42,142 nucleotides of DNA from Patescibacteria group bacterium AH-259-L05 (GTDB lineage: Bacteria > Patescibacteriota > Patescibacteriia > UBA2591 > UBA6264): positions 1-42,142 of the forward strand of contig JALLOO010000006.1 in assembly GCA_027717985.1 (NCBI GenBank), written 5' to 3'. A program made the position numbers and the translations under genes. The notes beneath the pieces are model-generated. The model was not told where the DNA came from. It saw only the letters and a program-made list of their open reading frames with translations, and made no database searches. Numbering within the stretch: position 1 is the stretch's first letter; every line of letters begins with the position of its first letter. Shown here one piece after another: positions 1 through 7,587 of the stretch.

Positions 1-30
1 CCCCTTGTCATCTCAAATAACGATTTTAGT

Positions 31-1044
31 ATGGAACAAGGAACCATTGGAAAATTATTAACGTATTATCTTGATAATCCTAAATTTGAAAAAGAAGTTT
101 TAAGAGCGCTTCAGGAATTTTTTGATCAAACCAAGTTATCTTCTGTTGATAGTTTTGAATTTGATGAAGAAGCTGAGTCGCGCTTTAATGAATGGTTTGT
201 ATATGATTTCCGCCTCAAAAACAAAAAGACTCTTTTAGAGGATTTTTATCAGCGCAATCCATATAATCTCTCCTCAGTACGGCTTCAGGCGTATAAGGAT
301 CTACAGGATAATGAATATGCACTATTTGAAGTTTTAGAAGTCAAGCAGGGACAGGGCCTTACGGTAATGAATGTAAAAACAGAAAAAGAGTATTGGATAC
401 AAGAGTATAGCGCGACCTTTCAAATTCAGAAAGGATATTTATTAGTAACTAGAATAGGGAGAGTTGGCGATCATATAGAACTGATAGGGGGAACGCCCTA
501 TGTTCTTCCCAAGGAGGCAAAACATCCTTTTTTAGGACGATTAGTTGCCTCTAAAAAACTTACCCCTAAAATAGCACGGGATTTTTTTCTTGAAATGGAA
601 AAAGTGAGAAACGCTCCTACTGACTCGTTAAAAGAAAAGCTGCTGGATAAAGGAAAATGTATTTGTGATTTTTGTGGGAAGAAGGGCAAGTTAGCTGCCA
701 CCTCTTATGATAGAGAAACAGGCGAGCCAATAGTAATTTGCTATCAGTGCAATCTTGAAATTTTAGCAGAGAGACAGGGAATCAGTGTAGAAGAGGCTGA
801 AAAGCGAAGAAAAAGAACGTTTGGCGTGAGGCATTTATTTGAAGATATAAAGGTAAAAGAGTATTTTGAATTAAAGCGTAAACAGAATTTTGATTCCTTA
901 GAAGAGGCAAATAAGGTGCTGCAAAGAATTGTACAGGCATGGAATGACTTGACCATTCGTCAAAGAAAAAGTTTCGATACCATTGATGATAAAAAACTTC
1001 GAAAGATTTATAAAAAAATTAAAGTTGACTTTTCAGGGCTCTAG
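31..1044 (+). CDS. Zinc-finger-containing hypothetical protein
   Basis: I do not recognise a named family with certainty. The protein has 337 residues. The N-terminal half, around residues 40-75, has a Phe-Asn-Glu-Trp-Phe segment followed by a Leu-Lys-x-x-x-Thr-Leu stretch, reminiscent of the region found before SEC-C zinc motifs in some bacterial proteins; this resemblance is weak. A four-cysteine zinc-binding pattern is visible near residues 211-241: CICDFC, then CYQC. The C-terminal third is Lys/Glu-rich and predicted helical. There is no signal peptide or membrane segment, so it is probably cytoplasmic. It starts with ATG, with only 30 bases of upstream sequence in the window, so its promoter and any upstream partner are not visible. 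The gap to the following endonuclease gene is about 170 bp. Nucleic-acid binding is a reasonable guess from the zinc finger, no more. Confidence 0.75.
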   Translation: MEQGTIGKLLTYYLDNPKFEKEVLRALQEFFDQTKLSSVDSFEFDEEAESRFNEWFVYDFRLKNKKTLLEDFYQRNPYNLSSVRLQAYKDLQDNEYALFEVLEVKQGQGLTVMNVKTEKEYWIQEYSATFQIQKGYLLVTRIGRVGDHIELIGGTPYVLPKEAKHPFLGRLVASKKLTPKIARDFFLEMEKVRNAPTDSLKEKLLDKGKCICDFCGKKGKLAATSYDRETGEPIVICYQCNLEILAERQGISVEEAEKRRKRTFGVRHLFEDIKVKEYFELKRKQNFDSLEEANKVLQRIVQAWNDLTIRQRKSFDTIDDKKLRKIYKKIKVDFSGL

Positions 1045-1213
1045 GGTAGGTCATCGCCAGAACCATTTTTATTATCTCATAATTGATTTAAACATAAACT
1101 TGAAATAAAGGGTTGTCTTATTTCAAATTTTATTCTATATTAGAAATATAAACATTTCTTAAAAAAATCGCCAAGTCTCTAAGGATTAATATTTTAGATA
1201 TTTTTAAAAATTT

Positions 1214-1885
1214 ATGAAAATCATAAATACATACTCGTTCAAAAACGGTGAAGAATTTATCAAGAAAAATCATCCCCAAGAACTCACGGATATTTTAAGA
1301 GCTATTAGAAGACTTAATGCCATTACTTGTTTAACGAAGGAAAGTCGAGAAAAAACTATGAAGGGAAAGCTTTTGTTTTCACCCCGAGATATAAATGATT
1401 ATTTAAAGCTTGAATTACATAAAAAAGGATGGACAAAAAAGGCAGAAGGAAAGAGAAAGAAGTTTATAGAGCCTCGCCATAATTTTGGCAAAGGAAAATT
1501 TAGAGAAATGGATGGTATTAAAAATAAAGTAGGGCTCGAAATCCAACTTGGCAAATACGCCTTTATGGGTTACGATATTTTTTCGAAGATGATTATTTTT
1601 AAGAAATTGAGATATATTGAATGCGGGATAGAAGTTGTGCCAAGCCACGAACTGCAAAAACAGATGTCTACTGGCGTCTCTTCCTTTGATCAGTTACTTG
1701 TTGACTTCGAAAATAGAGGAGAGGGCAATATTGATATCCCGGTTTATATTATTGGGATTGGTTTAACTGAGCAGGAAAAGATAAAAGCTGTAAAATTGCA
1801 AAAACTTTTTGAAGGAAATAAAAAAAGGGCCCTTGCCCTAATTCGTTTGCGGAAATATAAAGGCTCACGCCCTGGCCCTAAATAA
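1214..1885 (+). CDS. BglII/BstYI-family type II restriction endonuclease
   Basis: This 223-residue protein looks like a type IIP restriction endonuclease of the BglII/BstYI family. The N-terminus (MKIINTYS) and the block Lys-x-Thr-Met-Lys-Gly-Lys-Leu at 47-53 are typical of the family. The catalytic triad of BglII (Asp84, Glu93, Gln95) is matched in spacing by Asp100, Glu109 and Gln111 in EMDGIKNKVGLEIQLGKY. Known members cut GATC-centred hexamers (AGATCT for BglII, RGATCY for BstYI), so a related specificity is inferred. The gene is convergent with the LexA-methyltransferase fusion and overlaps its 3' end by 21 bp, a pairing expected for a restriction-modification system. Length is normal for the family, so the enzyme appears intact. 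Its promoter probably lies in the AT-rich 1045-1213 gap. Confidence 0.85.
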   Translation: MKIINTYSFKNGEEFIKKNHPQELTDILRAIRRLNAITCLTKESREKTMKGKLLFSPRDINDYLKLELHKKGWTKKAEGKRKKFIEPRHNFGKGKFREMDGIKNKVGLEIQLGKYAFMGYDIFSKMIIFKKLRYIECGIEVVPSHELQKQMSTGVSSFDQLLVDFENRGEGNIDIPVYIIGIGLTEQEKIKAVKLQKLFEGNKKRALALIRLRKYKGSRPGPK

Positions 1886-3466
1886 ACCGTTTTGAATTTT
1901 TAAAAATTCATTTGGCATTTTTGATAACCTTGATCCTTTTGTCGGTTGATAAACGGGCTTACCCATCGGTCGCCGTTTTAAGGTTCCATTTGTTACTGCC
2001 TTAATCCTATCTCTTGCTATATCCAAGTAAACTTTTATAATATCTGCTCCATAGCCTTTTCTGTTGTGAATTAGGGCTGCACACACTGCGCTGCCAACCC
2101 CGACGTAAGGATCAAAGACAATGTCACCTTTGTTGGTCATAGAAAGAACTAACCTTTCTATTAACTCAATCGGAAACTGACAAGGGTGTTTTGTTTTTTC
2201 TGGGTGATTATGTTTAACGTTTGGGATTTCCCAGACATCGGAAGGATTTTTACCAAGAGGATTACAAGATAATGTTCCGTATTTCTCATTCTTTTTAAAA
2301 TTTTTCTTCCCAGGATATTTTTGGGGGACGCGTATAGGGTCAAGGTTAAATGTATAGTTATCAGTTTTTGTGAACCATAAAATAGTTTCGTGTCTGCCAG
2401 AAAATCTTTTGGAACAATGTAGTCCGTGCCCAAAATGCCAGATAATTCTATTTCGTAATTTAAGGCCGAACTTTTTTCCAATTTGATACATTAGAGCATC
2501 TAAAGGGAAAACTTCTCCATCCTTAGCGATGTGATTTCCAACCTGCCAGCATATACTTCCGTTATCTGCTAGTATTCTCATCCCTTCTTTAATTGTTTCT
2601 TCTTGTTCTGCTAAATAAATATCTAAGTCTTTTCTTTTCTCATATTCTTTTCCAATATTGTACGGAGGCGAAGTAACTATAAGTTTTACCGATTTATCTG
2701 GTAGCAATTTCATCAAATCAAGACGGTCACCATGAAATAAAACTGCGTCTGAATCCTTTGCGGGCTTGGTGGTAATTTTAATTTTTTTAGTTAAGAGTGA
2801 CTGCTGTTGAGTTTCTTTTTTATCAACATCGCTTTCTATTAGTTTATTCTGAGCGAATAGATTTTCATTTCGGATAACATCAATGACAATTCCCTGAATT
2901 GATATAGGGACATCTTTATCTATGATAATAGGCTCAACTTGATTATTGGCGGGTTGAAGACGGATATTGCTTCGCTCTTTGTAGAACTTTTTAAGAGTTG
3001 CCTCGGAATTATCTATAATTGCAACAACTTTTTGTCCATTTTCGGCTATGCTTTGTTGTTTAACCAAAACAACATCCCCATCATTAATATTTTCATCAAT
3101 CATACTATTGCCAACTACTCGCAGTGCATAGAAATCTCCACTTTTAGTTAGTTTAGATTTTGGCACCGCAATCGTTTCTTTTTCTTGTATTGCCTCAATT
3201 GGTTGGCCAGCAGCAATAGTACCGAGTAGGGGAATTTGTACTAATTCAGATTGCTGATTATTGTTAGTTAGTTCAATGGTTCGATGGTGATGCGCTGATT
3301 TGTTAAGATAGCCCTTTGTTTTTAATGCTTCAATATGTTGATGTATTGTGGCAACTGATGATAAATTAAAATACTCCTTTATTTCTTCTAACGAAGGAGC
3401 ATATTCATTTTTTTGAATGAATTTTTCAATATAAGTAAGTATTTGTTTTTGTCGTTTAGTTAACAT
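1865..3466 (-). CDS. LexA-like repressor/S24 peptidase fused to N4/N6 DNA methyltransferase
   Basis: This is one continuous 533-residue frame with two parts. Residues 1-70 form a LexA-type winged helix (start MLTKRQKQIL). Residues 76-200 form a full S24 auto-peptidase with Ala86-Gly87 at the cleavage position, nucleophile Ser121 (GNSM) and Lys159; the Ala-Ser and Ser-Lys spacings (35 and 38) match E. coli LexA (35 and 37). After a linker of about 40 residues, 240-490 form a beta-class amino-methyltransferase: motif IV TSPPY at 265-269 precedes the SAM-binding motif DPYVGVGS at 452-459. TSPPY is commonest in N4-cytosine enzymes, as in the BglII and BstYI systems. The expected role is protection of sites cut by the convergent endonuclease. 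Cleavage would release the DNA-binding domain from the methyltransferase. A palindrome around its promoter suggests autoregulation. The fusion is seen; its regulation is inferred. Confidence 0.9.
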   Translation of the reverse strand: MLTKRQKQILTYIEKFIQKNEYAPSLEEIKEYFNLSSVATIHQHIEALKTKGYLNKSAHHHRTIELTNNNQQSELVQIPLLGTIAAGQPIEAIQEKETIAVPKSKLTKSGDFYALRVVGNSMIDENINDGDVVLVKQQSIAENGQKVVAIIDNSEATLKKFYKERSNIRLQPANNQVEPIIIDKDVPISIQGIVIDVIRNENLFAQNKLIESDVDKKETQQQSLLTKKIKITTKPAKDSDAVLFHGDRLDLMKLLPDKSVKLIVTSPPYNIGKEYEKRKDLDIYLAEQEETIKEGMRILADNGSICWQVGNHIAKDGEVFPLDALMYQIGKKFGLKLRNRIIWHFGHGLHCSKRFSGRHETILWFTKTDNYTFNLDPIRVPQKYPGKKNFKKNEKYGTLSCNPLGKNPSDVWEIPNVKHNHPEKTKHPCQFPIELIERLVLSMTNKGDIVFDPYVGVGSAVCAALIHNRKGYGADIIKVYLDIARDRIKAVTNGTLKRRPMGKPVYQPTKGSRLSKMPNEFLKIQNGLFRARA

Positions 3467-3469
3467 ATG

Positions 3470-3503
3470 CTGATAGTATAATATTATTATAACAAATTAT
3501 CAG
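3470..3503 (-). promoter_or_regulatory. Promoter and candidate operator of the LexA-methyltransferase gene
   Basis: On the minus strand an extended -10 (TGTTATAAT, with TATAAT at 3491-3486) lies about 20 bp before the ATG. It is bracketed by inverted half-sites CTGATA and TATCAG at 3498-3503 and 3470-3475. The LexA-like domain of the gene product is the obvious candidate to bind them. A DnaA-box-like 9-mer (TTATCCACA on the minus strand, 3513-3521) sits just upstream. No good -35 is visible. Confidence 0.5.
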
Positions 3504-3547
3504 TAATTGACCTGTGGATAACTTTCGGTTTTTTTTCGGTATCTATA

Positions 3548-3556
3548 TGTTATAAT
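3548..3556 (+). promoter_or_regulatory. Extended -10 promoter of the transglycosylase gene
   Basis: TGTTATAAT lies only six bases before the ATG at 3563, so the transcript should be leaderless or nearly so. The same extended -10 occurs in the divergent promoter of the LexA-methyltransferase gene about 60 bp away. No TTGACA-like -35 is present. Confidence 0.5.
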
Positions 3557-3562
3557 ACAAAT

Positions 3563-5770
3563 ATGGTATTATTAAAAATATTTAAGCCTCTTTTTAATAA
3601 GCGCTTAATCCATCAAGACAAAGCAAAAAGAACAATACACGGTCAAGAAAAAATAGGTTTTCCCAGCCCTCCGGGCTATTATCTTATAGTCATCACTGCC
3701 CGAGCAAAAAGCGAAAAACAATTAGGAGAAGATGTCACCGATGATGAAGATTTAATAGTTAAAATAGATAATAAAATATTTCCCAAGCTTAACTCCAAAG
3801 ATCTGAAAGATTCACCAGCCGCATTTAGCGGAGGAACATCACATGATTCAGTCAAAACTATTTATTTTCTCACGTTTCTCCATGGCTCAGAACACACCAT
3901 AACGTTATTAGCAGATAAACCCACCAGTACTGCCACATTTGAGAGTTTAGAAATCTATAGAGTACGAGAGCTTAAGAAAAAATTTAAAATAAACCCAAAT
4001 ATTCAAGCCGAGGACGGAGATAGGCGCCCTTGGCTTACTTTTGTTTTAGACAGCCTCCCATTACGAGCTCTTAAATCCACGATTACGTATTCCAAAAGAA
4101 AACAAGACAGTGATGATGTTAAAGTAAAAATAGACGGTGAAATTCAAACGGAGATAATATCAAACGCTAAGCGCTGGTTTTGGAAATTCTCAGGATCACG
4201 TCTTACATGGGAATCCCCCATAAAAACTCAAACACAGAGATTCTGGCCAAGATTAGGGCAAGGGCTTCACTACATTGAATTTGACGTAGATAGAATGCCA
4301 ATTTTTCGCAAAATAGTTATTAATTTCGGCAAGAAGCCGCCTATTCCAGAACCGCATCTTCCAAAACCATCTATACAACAAGAAAAAGCAAAAGTTGCAT
4401 GGGAATTTACTAATTTACGAAAAAGCGCAAATACATCTTCCTTAATTTTAGCTGAACTTAAGAAAGGGGAGAACGTTACAGTTTTAGAGAAAGCAATTAA
4501 GGGCGAGCGGCCCGTGGTTAACCAAAAAGGCAATTTAGGAGATTCTGATAGATGGCATAAGGTGCAATACAAAGATCAACAGAGCTATATTTATTCGCAA
4601 GGCTTAGAAATAGAAGGGGAAGACAAGGAAACAATAATCCAAATCATTAAACGCAGGAGCGAAGAATTAAAAGAAGATGCTAACTTAATGTTGGCAGTAG
4701 CTCAAAAAGAATCAAAATTTTTTCCTTATGCAGTAGGTTGGTCGCCCTCTTTAAAAGAATATCAATTAGCTGGAAAGGGCGTGATGCAAATAAATGACAT
4801 TACGGCACAAGAGATCAGAGATAATAAAGAGATTGGTTATGATATTAAAAATATTTTTGATGTAGAGCAAAACATTGAAGGGGGTATCAGATATTTTAAA
4901 TATTTGAGAGGATTGTTTCAAGAAAATGATCCCGAATATTTAGAAAAAATATTAATATCTTGGTATTGCGGGCTTAATTGTATTGACATAAAAGACAGAG
5001 ACAAGCCCGTAGACTATAGCAAGTTCAGAAATCAAGCAGATATTAAAAAATTCATAAAAGATGTTAAAGATTTTTATAATAAAAATACACAAAATCAGGG
5101 TAAAATTTCTTTAAGACTTTTTATACCAGTGGCTATTGGCATATTTTTAATCTTTGGCTTGTTTTTTCAGTTTAATCCTATTTTGAAAATTAAAAGATTA
5201 ATACATCAAAATAATCAAGACCTTGGCAAAGTGATTCAATTAAATTCAGATAAAGATCAAGAAGTATTCTATAAATTAACTGATGATTTAGATAATAATG
5301 GAACACTTGAAGAAATAGATTTTCGATTTTATCATGATGAAGAGTTTTATCGTACGGAAATGAAGTTCAACAATATGGTCATAATGGATACAACGGTAGC
5401 TGCTCCACATGGTTATACTATAGATATAGACAAAGATGGAATAAAAGAGGTAGTAATCGGAACGGCAACAGGGGTGAATCATTTGCTTACCCAAATATTT
5501 AAATTTGAAAACCAAGAATTAAAAATAATTCCAAGTGAAGACGCGGGCCCTCCCGAAGCTAGATTTTTTGCCAGAGGAGGCGTTAAGTTTATAGATTATG
5601 ATGATGACGGAGATTTAGAGATGCGCGTAGATTATTATCCTCATCCTTACGATCCCTGTACAAATTCAGCTGATATTTATGAATATATTGATGGCAGGTT
5701 TATTAAAACCGAAGAAATAAAAAACTTTGAACCGACTTGCAGAAAAGGGACGGAAGAATTTAGGGGGTAG
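3563..5770 (+). CDS. Membrane-anchored lytic transglycosylase (SH3 + SLT + Ca-binding-like repeats)
   Basis: The 735-residue protein combines several modules. Residues 1-255 are two unrecognised beta-rich segments. An SH3-like domain lies at about 278-350. A lytic transglycosylase (SLT) domain lies at about 355-505, with likely catalytic Glu383 in AVAQKESKFFPYA and the family's GKGVMQIN block at 404-411. One transmembrane helix follows (517-540). A C-terminal region at 565-735 has three acidic DxDxDG-like loops (LDNNG, IDKDG, YDDDG) resembling FG-GAP/VCBS calcium-binding repeats. It should cleave peptidoglycan glycan strands, anchored in the membrane. Topology is unusual because the helix is internal and no signal peptide is seen. 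The ATG is supported by a close promoter and by conservation of the same start in the truncated paralogue at 8063. Confidence 0.8.
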   Translation: MVLLKIFKPLFNKRLIHQDKAKRTIHGQEKIGFPSPPGYYLIVITARAKSEKQLGEDVTDDEDLIVKIDNKIFPKLNSKDLKDSPAAFSGGTSHDSVKTIYFLTFLHGSEHTITLLADKPTSTATFESLEIYRVRELKKKFKINPNIQAEDGDRRPWLTFVLDSLPLRALKSTITYSKRKQDSDDVKVKIDGEIQTEIISNAKRWFWKFSGSRLTWESPIKTQTQRFWPRLGQGLHYIEFDVDRMPIFRKIVINFGKKPPIPEPHLPKPSIQQEKAKVAWEFTNLRKSANTSSLILAELKKGENVTVLEKAIKGERPVVNQKGNLGDSDRWHKVQYKDQQSYIYSQGLEIEGEDKETIIQIIKRRSEELKEDANLMLAVAQKESKFFPYAVGWSPSLKEYQLAGKGVMQINDITAQEIRDNKEIGYDIKNIFDVEQNIEGGIRYFKYLRGLFQENDPEYLEKILISWYCGLNCIDIKDRDKPVDYSKFRNQADIKKFIKDVKDFYNKNTQNQGKISLRLFIPVAIGIFLIFGLFFQFNPILKIKRLIHQNNQDLGKVIQLNSDKDQEVFYKLTDDLDNNGTLEEIDFRFYHDEEFYRTEMKFNNMVIMDTTVAAPHGYTIDIDKDGIKEVVIGTATGVNHLLTQIFKFENQELKIIPSEDAGPPEARFFARGGVKFIDYDDDGDLEMRVDYYPHPYDPCTNSADIYEYIDGRFIKTEEIKNFEPTCRKGTEEFRG

Positions 5771-5921
5771 AGCTAATTAGACTTGATAAAAGAGTAAAGG
5801 GGACAGTTCTCAAAATGAAGCTAATTTGATGAAAAATAACTCAAAAATTTAAAGGCAATATAATAATTAGTGATGAAGTCATATCAAACAAAAACGAATA
5901 AACTAGTAGGGACAGATTTTC

Positions 5922-6077
5922 GTGGAGTGCACAAAAGAGAATCCTAACAAACGGACAGAAATTTTTCATCGGTTCGCTGGCATTACAAAAGAAAATGATA
6001 TATTTTTTGTTCAGATTAAAGAAGATAAAAGAACCGGACAAAAATGGCTAATCTCAGTATTTCCACTTGGAAAGTAA
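5922..6077 (+). pseudogene. Probable remnant of a small nuclease-like gene
   Basis: An open stretch from GTG 5922 to TAA 6077 encodes 51 residues with a coding-like pattern ending in KWLISVFPLGK. The arrangement of an Asn-Pro-Asn-Lys-Arg turn, a beta strand (DIFFVQIK) and a C-terminal strand recalls the tail of phage-associated barnase/RelE-like nuclease domains. In-frame stops upstream (TAG just before 5910 and TAA near 5898) cut it off from a possible N-terminal part around 5850. I read it as a decayed gene; the family guess is weak. Confidence 0.3.
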
Positions 6078-6277
6078 AAAGACTTTCCGCTACGTGTGGT
6101 TTATGAACCACGGCCGAAAATCCTTCTACACTATATAGTATAACAAGCTAAAAAAAGTTGTCAATCTAGTAACTGTGGATAAGCTAAGAGATTAAGGGGT
6201 AAGGGTGGCGGCTCTCAAAATAAAGCTAATTCGACAAAAAAATTTGAAAATTTAATTGAGATGGATAATAATCAACT

Positions 6278-6400
6278 ATGCACTTAACAAAAAAACAAGT
6301 TGATGAGTCAGTTATGGAATTGGCTCAGTCGCGTTTGGAAAAAGTTACCAAGGCAATTATTAAAATACACAAATTTGTTATTAAAGAAATAGAAAAATAA
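6278..6400 (+). CDS. Possible 40-residue helical small protein
   Basis: ATG 6278 to TAA 6400 encodes 40 residues, start MHLTKKQVDESV, strongly charged and predicted helical. It directly follows the second copy of the ~60-bp repeat. No Shine-Dalgarno site or homologue is recognised. It could be a remnant of a larger coiled-coil gene or a chance ORF. Confidence 0.3.
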   Translation: MHLTKKQVDESVMELAQSRLEKVTKAIIKIHKFVIKEIEK

Positions 6401-6506
6401 AAAGACGGTTCTTAAAGTAAAGATAATTTAATAGAAAAAACCCTAAATTTAATTGAGGAATAAATTATAAGTCATAACAAGTACGCATAAGAACAAAATT
6501 GATTAC

Positions 6507-6531
6507 AAATCGGAGTCCCGATCTCCGACAA
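6507..6531 (+). repeat. REP-like hairpin, copy 1 (upstream of RAYT gene)
   Basis: TCGGAGTCCCGATCTCCGA (6510-6528) folds as a 6-bp stem with a 7-nt loop. A 25-bp block around it is repeated exactly inside the transposase gene at 6746-6770. Short hairpins next to a RAYT gene are the expected substrates of such enzymes. Confidence 0.7.
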
Positions 6532-6588
6532 CTCTGATAAACTTTGACAAATAGTTCTGGCCTTTTAATAATAAAAAAAATAAGGAAA

Positions 6589-7278
6589 ATGAGAAAAACG
6601 AAATTTGCTAATAAGCACTTTTATCATGTTTATAATCGAGGGGTTGAGAAGAGGGATATTTTTCTTAGTGAAAAAAATTATGTCCGTTTTATACACGATC
6701 TTTATGAATTTAATAGTGTAGATCCTGCTCAAAAATTTACAGCTAAAATCGGAGTCCCGATCTCCGACAATTTCGAAAATAAAGAAATAAACCGTCTAGT
6801 TAATATTGTTTGTTTTTGTTTAATGCCAAATCATTTTCATTTGATATTAGAGCAGTTAAACGATGGCGGCATAACGCAGTTTATGCAAAAGTTAGGTATA
6901 GGATACGTTTATTATTTTAACCTTAAGTATGAAAGAGTTGGTCCGTTATTTCAGGGGAGGTATAAGGCAATCCATATTGACAATGAAAATTATCTACTGC
7001 ATTTGTCACGATATATTCATCTTAATCCTGTGGAGCTGGTGGAGTCGAAGTGGAAAGAACAGGGGATTACGAATTGGGAAAACGTTAACGAGTTTTTAGA
7101 ACAGTATCGCTGGTCAAGTTATTTAGATTATATTGGCAAAAAGAATTTCCCTTCAGTAATACACAACGACATTATCAGATATTATTTTGGATCGTTAGAA
7201 GAGGATTATAAAGGATTTGTTAATAATTGGTTGACCCAAAGTATGAATAGAATTGAGAAGCTTGTGTTAGAGAAATAG
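6589..7278 (+). CDS. REP-associated tyrosine transposase (RAYT, IS200-like Y1 family)
   Basis: The protein is about 229 residues from ATG 6589; a TTG 45 bp upstream extends the frame but adds nothing family-like. The hallmarks are clear: N-terminal HFYHVYNRG, the HUH metal-binding motif within MPNHFHLILEQ, and the tyrosine segment LSRYIHLNPVE whose Tyr should be the nucleophile. RAYTs cut single-stranded REP hairpins. Here the same 25-bp REP-like hairpin lies 60 bp upstream of the start and again inside the coding sequence, where it encodes a KIGVPISDN insertion between the N-terminal region and the HUH motif. No terminal inverted repeats of an insertion sequence are seen, consistent with a domesticated single-copy RAYT. 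It sits between the transglycosylase gene and its truncated copy. Confidence 0.9.
   Translation: MRKTKFANKHFYHVYNRGVEKRDIFLSEKNYVRFIHDLYEFNSVDPAQKFTAKIGVPISDNFENKEINRLVNIVCFCLMPNHFHLILEQLNDGGITQFMQKLGIGYVYYFNLKYERVGPLFQGRYKAIHIDNENYLLHLSRYIHLNPVELVESKWKEQGITNWENVNEFLEQYRWSSYLDYIGKKNFPSVIHNDIIRYYFGSLEEDYKGFVNNWLTQSMNRIEKLVLEK
6746..6770 (+). repeat. REP-like hairpin, copy 2 (inside RAYT coding sequence)
   Basis: Exact 25-bp repeat of the block at 6507-6531, 239 bp apart in the same orientation. It is in frame and encodes the surface-like loop KIGVPISDN. Confidence 0.75.
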
Positions 7279-7302
7279 AAAAAGTTTTCCACAGTAGAGA
7301 TA

Positions 7303-7331
7303 TTGACATACACACTTTTAGTGTGTATAAT
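7303..7331 (+). promoter_or_regulatory. Consensus promoter and palindromic operator of the mazEF-like operon
   Basis: TTGACA (7303-7308), a 17-bp spacer and TATAAT (7326-7331) form a perfect sigma-70 promoter. A 9-bp inverted repeat with a 3-nt centre (ATACACACT / AGTGTGTAT, 7308-7328) fills the spacer, and another ACACAC stretch lies just after the ATG. This is the typical position for autorepression by a ribbon-helix-helix antitoxin. The -10 ends seven bases before the ATG, implying a leaderless mRNA. Confidence 0.75.
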
Positions 7332-7338
7332 TCATTGT

Positions 7339-7587
7339 ATGAGTAATACACACACAAAAACATATAAACGAGTCAATGTGACTCTGCCAACAGAAACGCT
7401 TCGCATGATTGAACGATTGACCAAAAAAGGAAACCGCAGCCGCTTTATTGATACAGCAGTCCGTTTTTATGCAGATAAAGTTTCTAGAATGAATCTTCGC
7501 AAACTTCTCAAAGAGCGAGCTCTAACAAGGTCGGAAGAAGATCTTCAAATCGCTAAAGAGTGGTTTCATATTGACAACGAACTATGA
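7339..7587 (+). CDS. Ribbon-helix-helix antitoxin (MazE-like partner of MazF)
   Basis: An 82-residue protein from ATG 7339. An earlier in-frame TTG at 7303 is the -35 box and cannot be the start. Residues about 7-40 form a ribbon-helix-helix DNA-binding domain: strand YKRVNVTLP, then helices around ETLRMIERL and SRFIDTAVRFYA. The acidic C-terminal tail should wrap and inactivate the toxin. The stop codon overlaps the MazF start by 4 bp (ATGA), giving translational coupling. The palindrome in its promoter fits autoregulation. RHH antitoxins also pair with other toxins, but the downstream gene settles the pairing here. Confidence 0.85.
   Translation: MSNTHTKTYKRVNVTLPTETLRMIERLTKKGNRSRFIDTAVRFYADKVSRMNLRKLLKERALTRSEEDLQIAKEWFHIDNEL

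Larger units (their letters stand above)
5807..6470 (+). repeat. Three imperfect copies of a ~60-bp repeat
   Basis: Copies begin near 5807, 6209 and 6406. Each starts with a GTTCTCAAAA-like word, then AAAGCTAATT or a close variant, an A-rich stretch and an AATTTAATTGAG-like end. Spacing is irregular (about 400 and 200 bp), which argues against a tandem or CRISPR array. Function is unknown. Confidence 0.45.
5771..6543. other. Gene-poor repeat-rich segment between transglycosylase and RAYT genes
   Basis: About 770 bp with no convincing intact gene. It holds three diverged copies of a roughly 60-bp AT-rich repeat, a degraded coding remnant (5922-6077), a 40-codon ORF (6278-6400), a small hairpin with arms GTGGTT/AACCAC near 6095-6110, a DnaA-box-like TGTGGATAA at 6174-6182 and a REP-like hairpin at 6510-6528. 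The content is typical of a decaying mobile-element neighbourhood. Confidence 0.6.

Noticed and set aside
5841-6041. Minus-strand 66-codon ORF
   Set aside because: Its translation shows no recognisable pattern, and the plus strand of the same stretch carries a better remnant.
6084-6130. A tRNA-like fold around TGGTTTATGAACCA
   Set aside because: The loop is four bases, and no acceptor, D or T arms can be paired around it.
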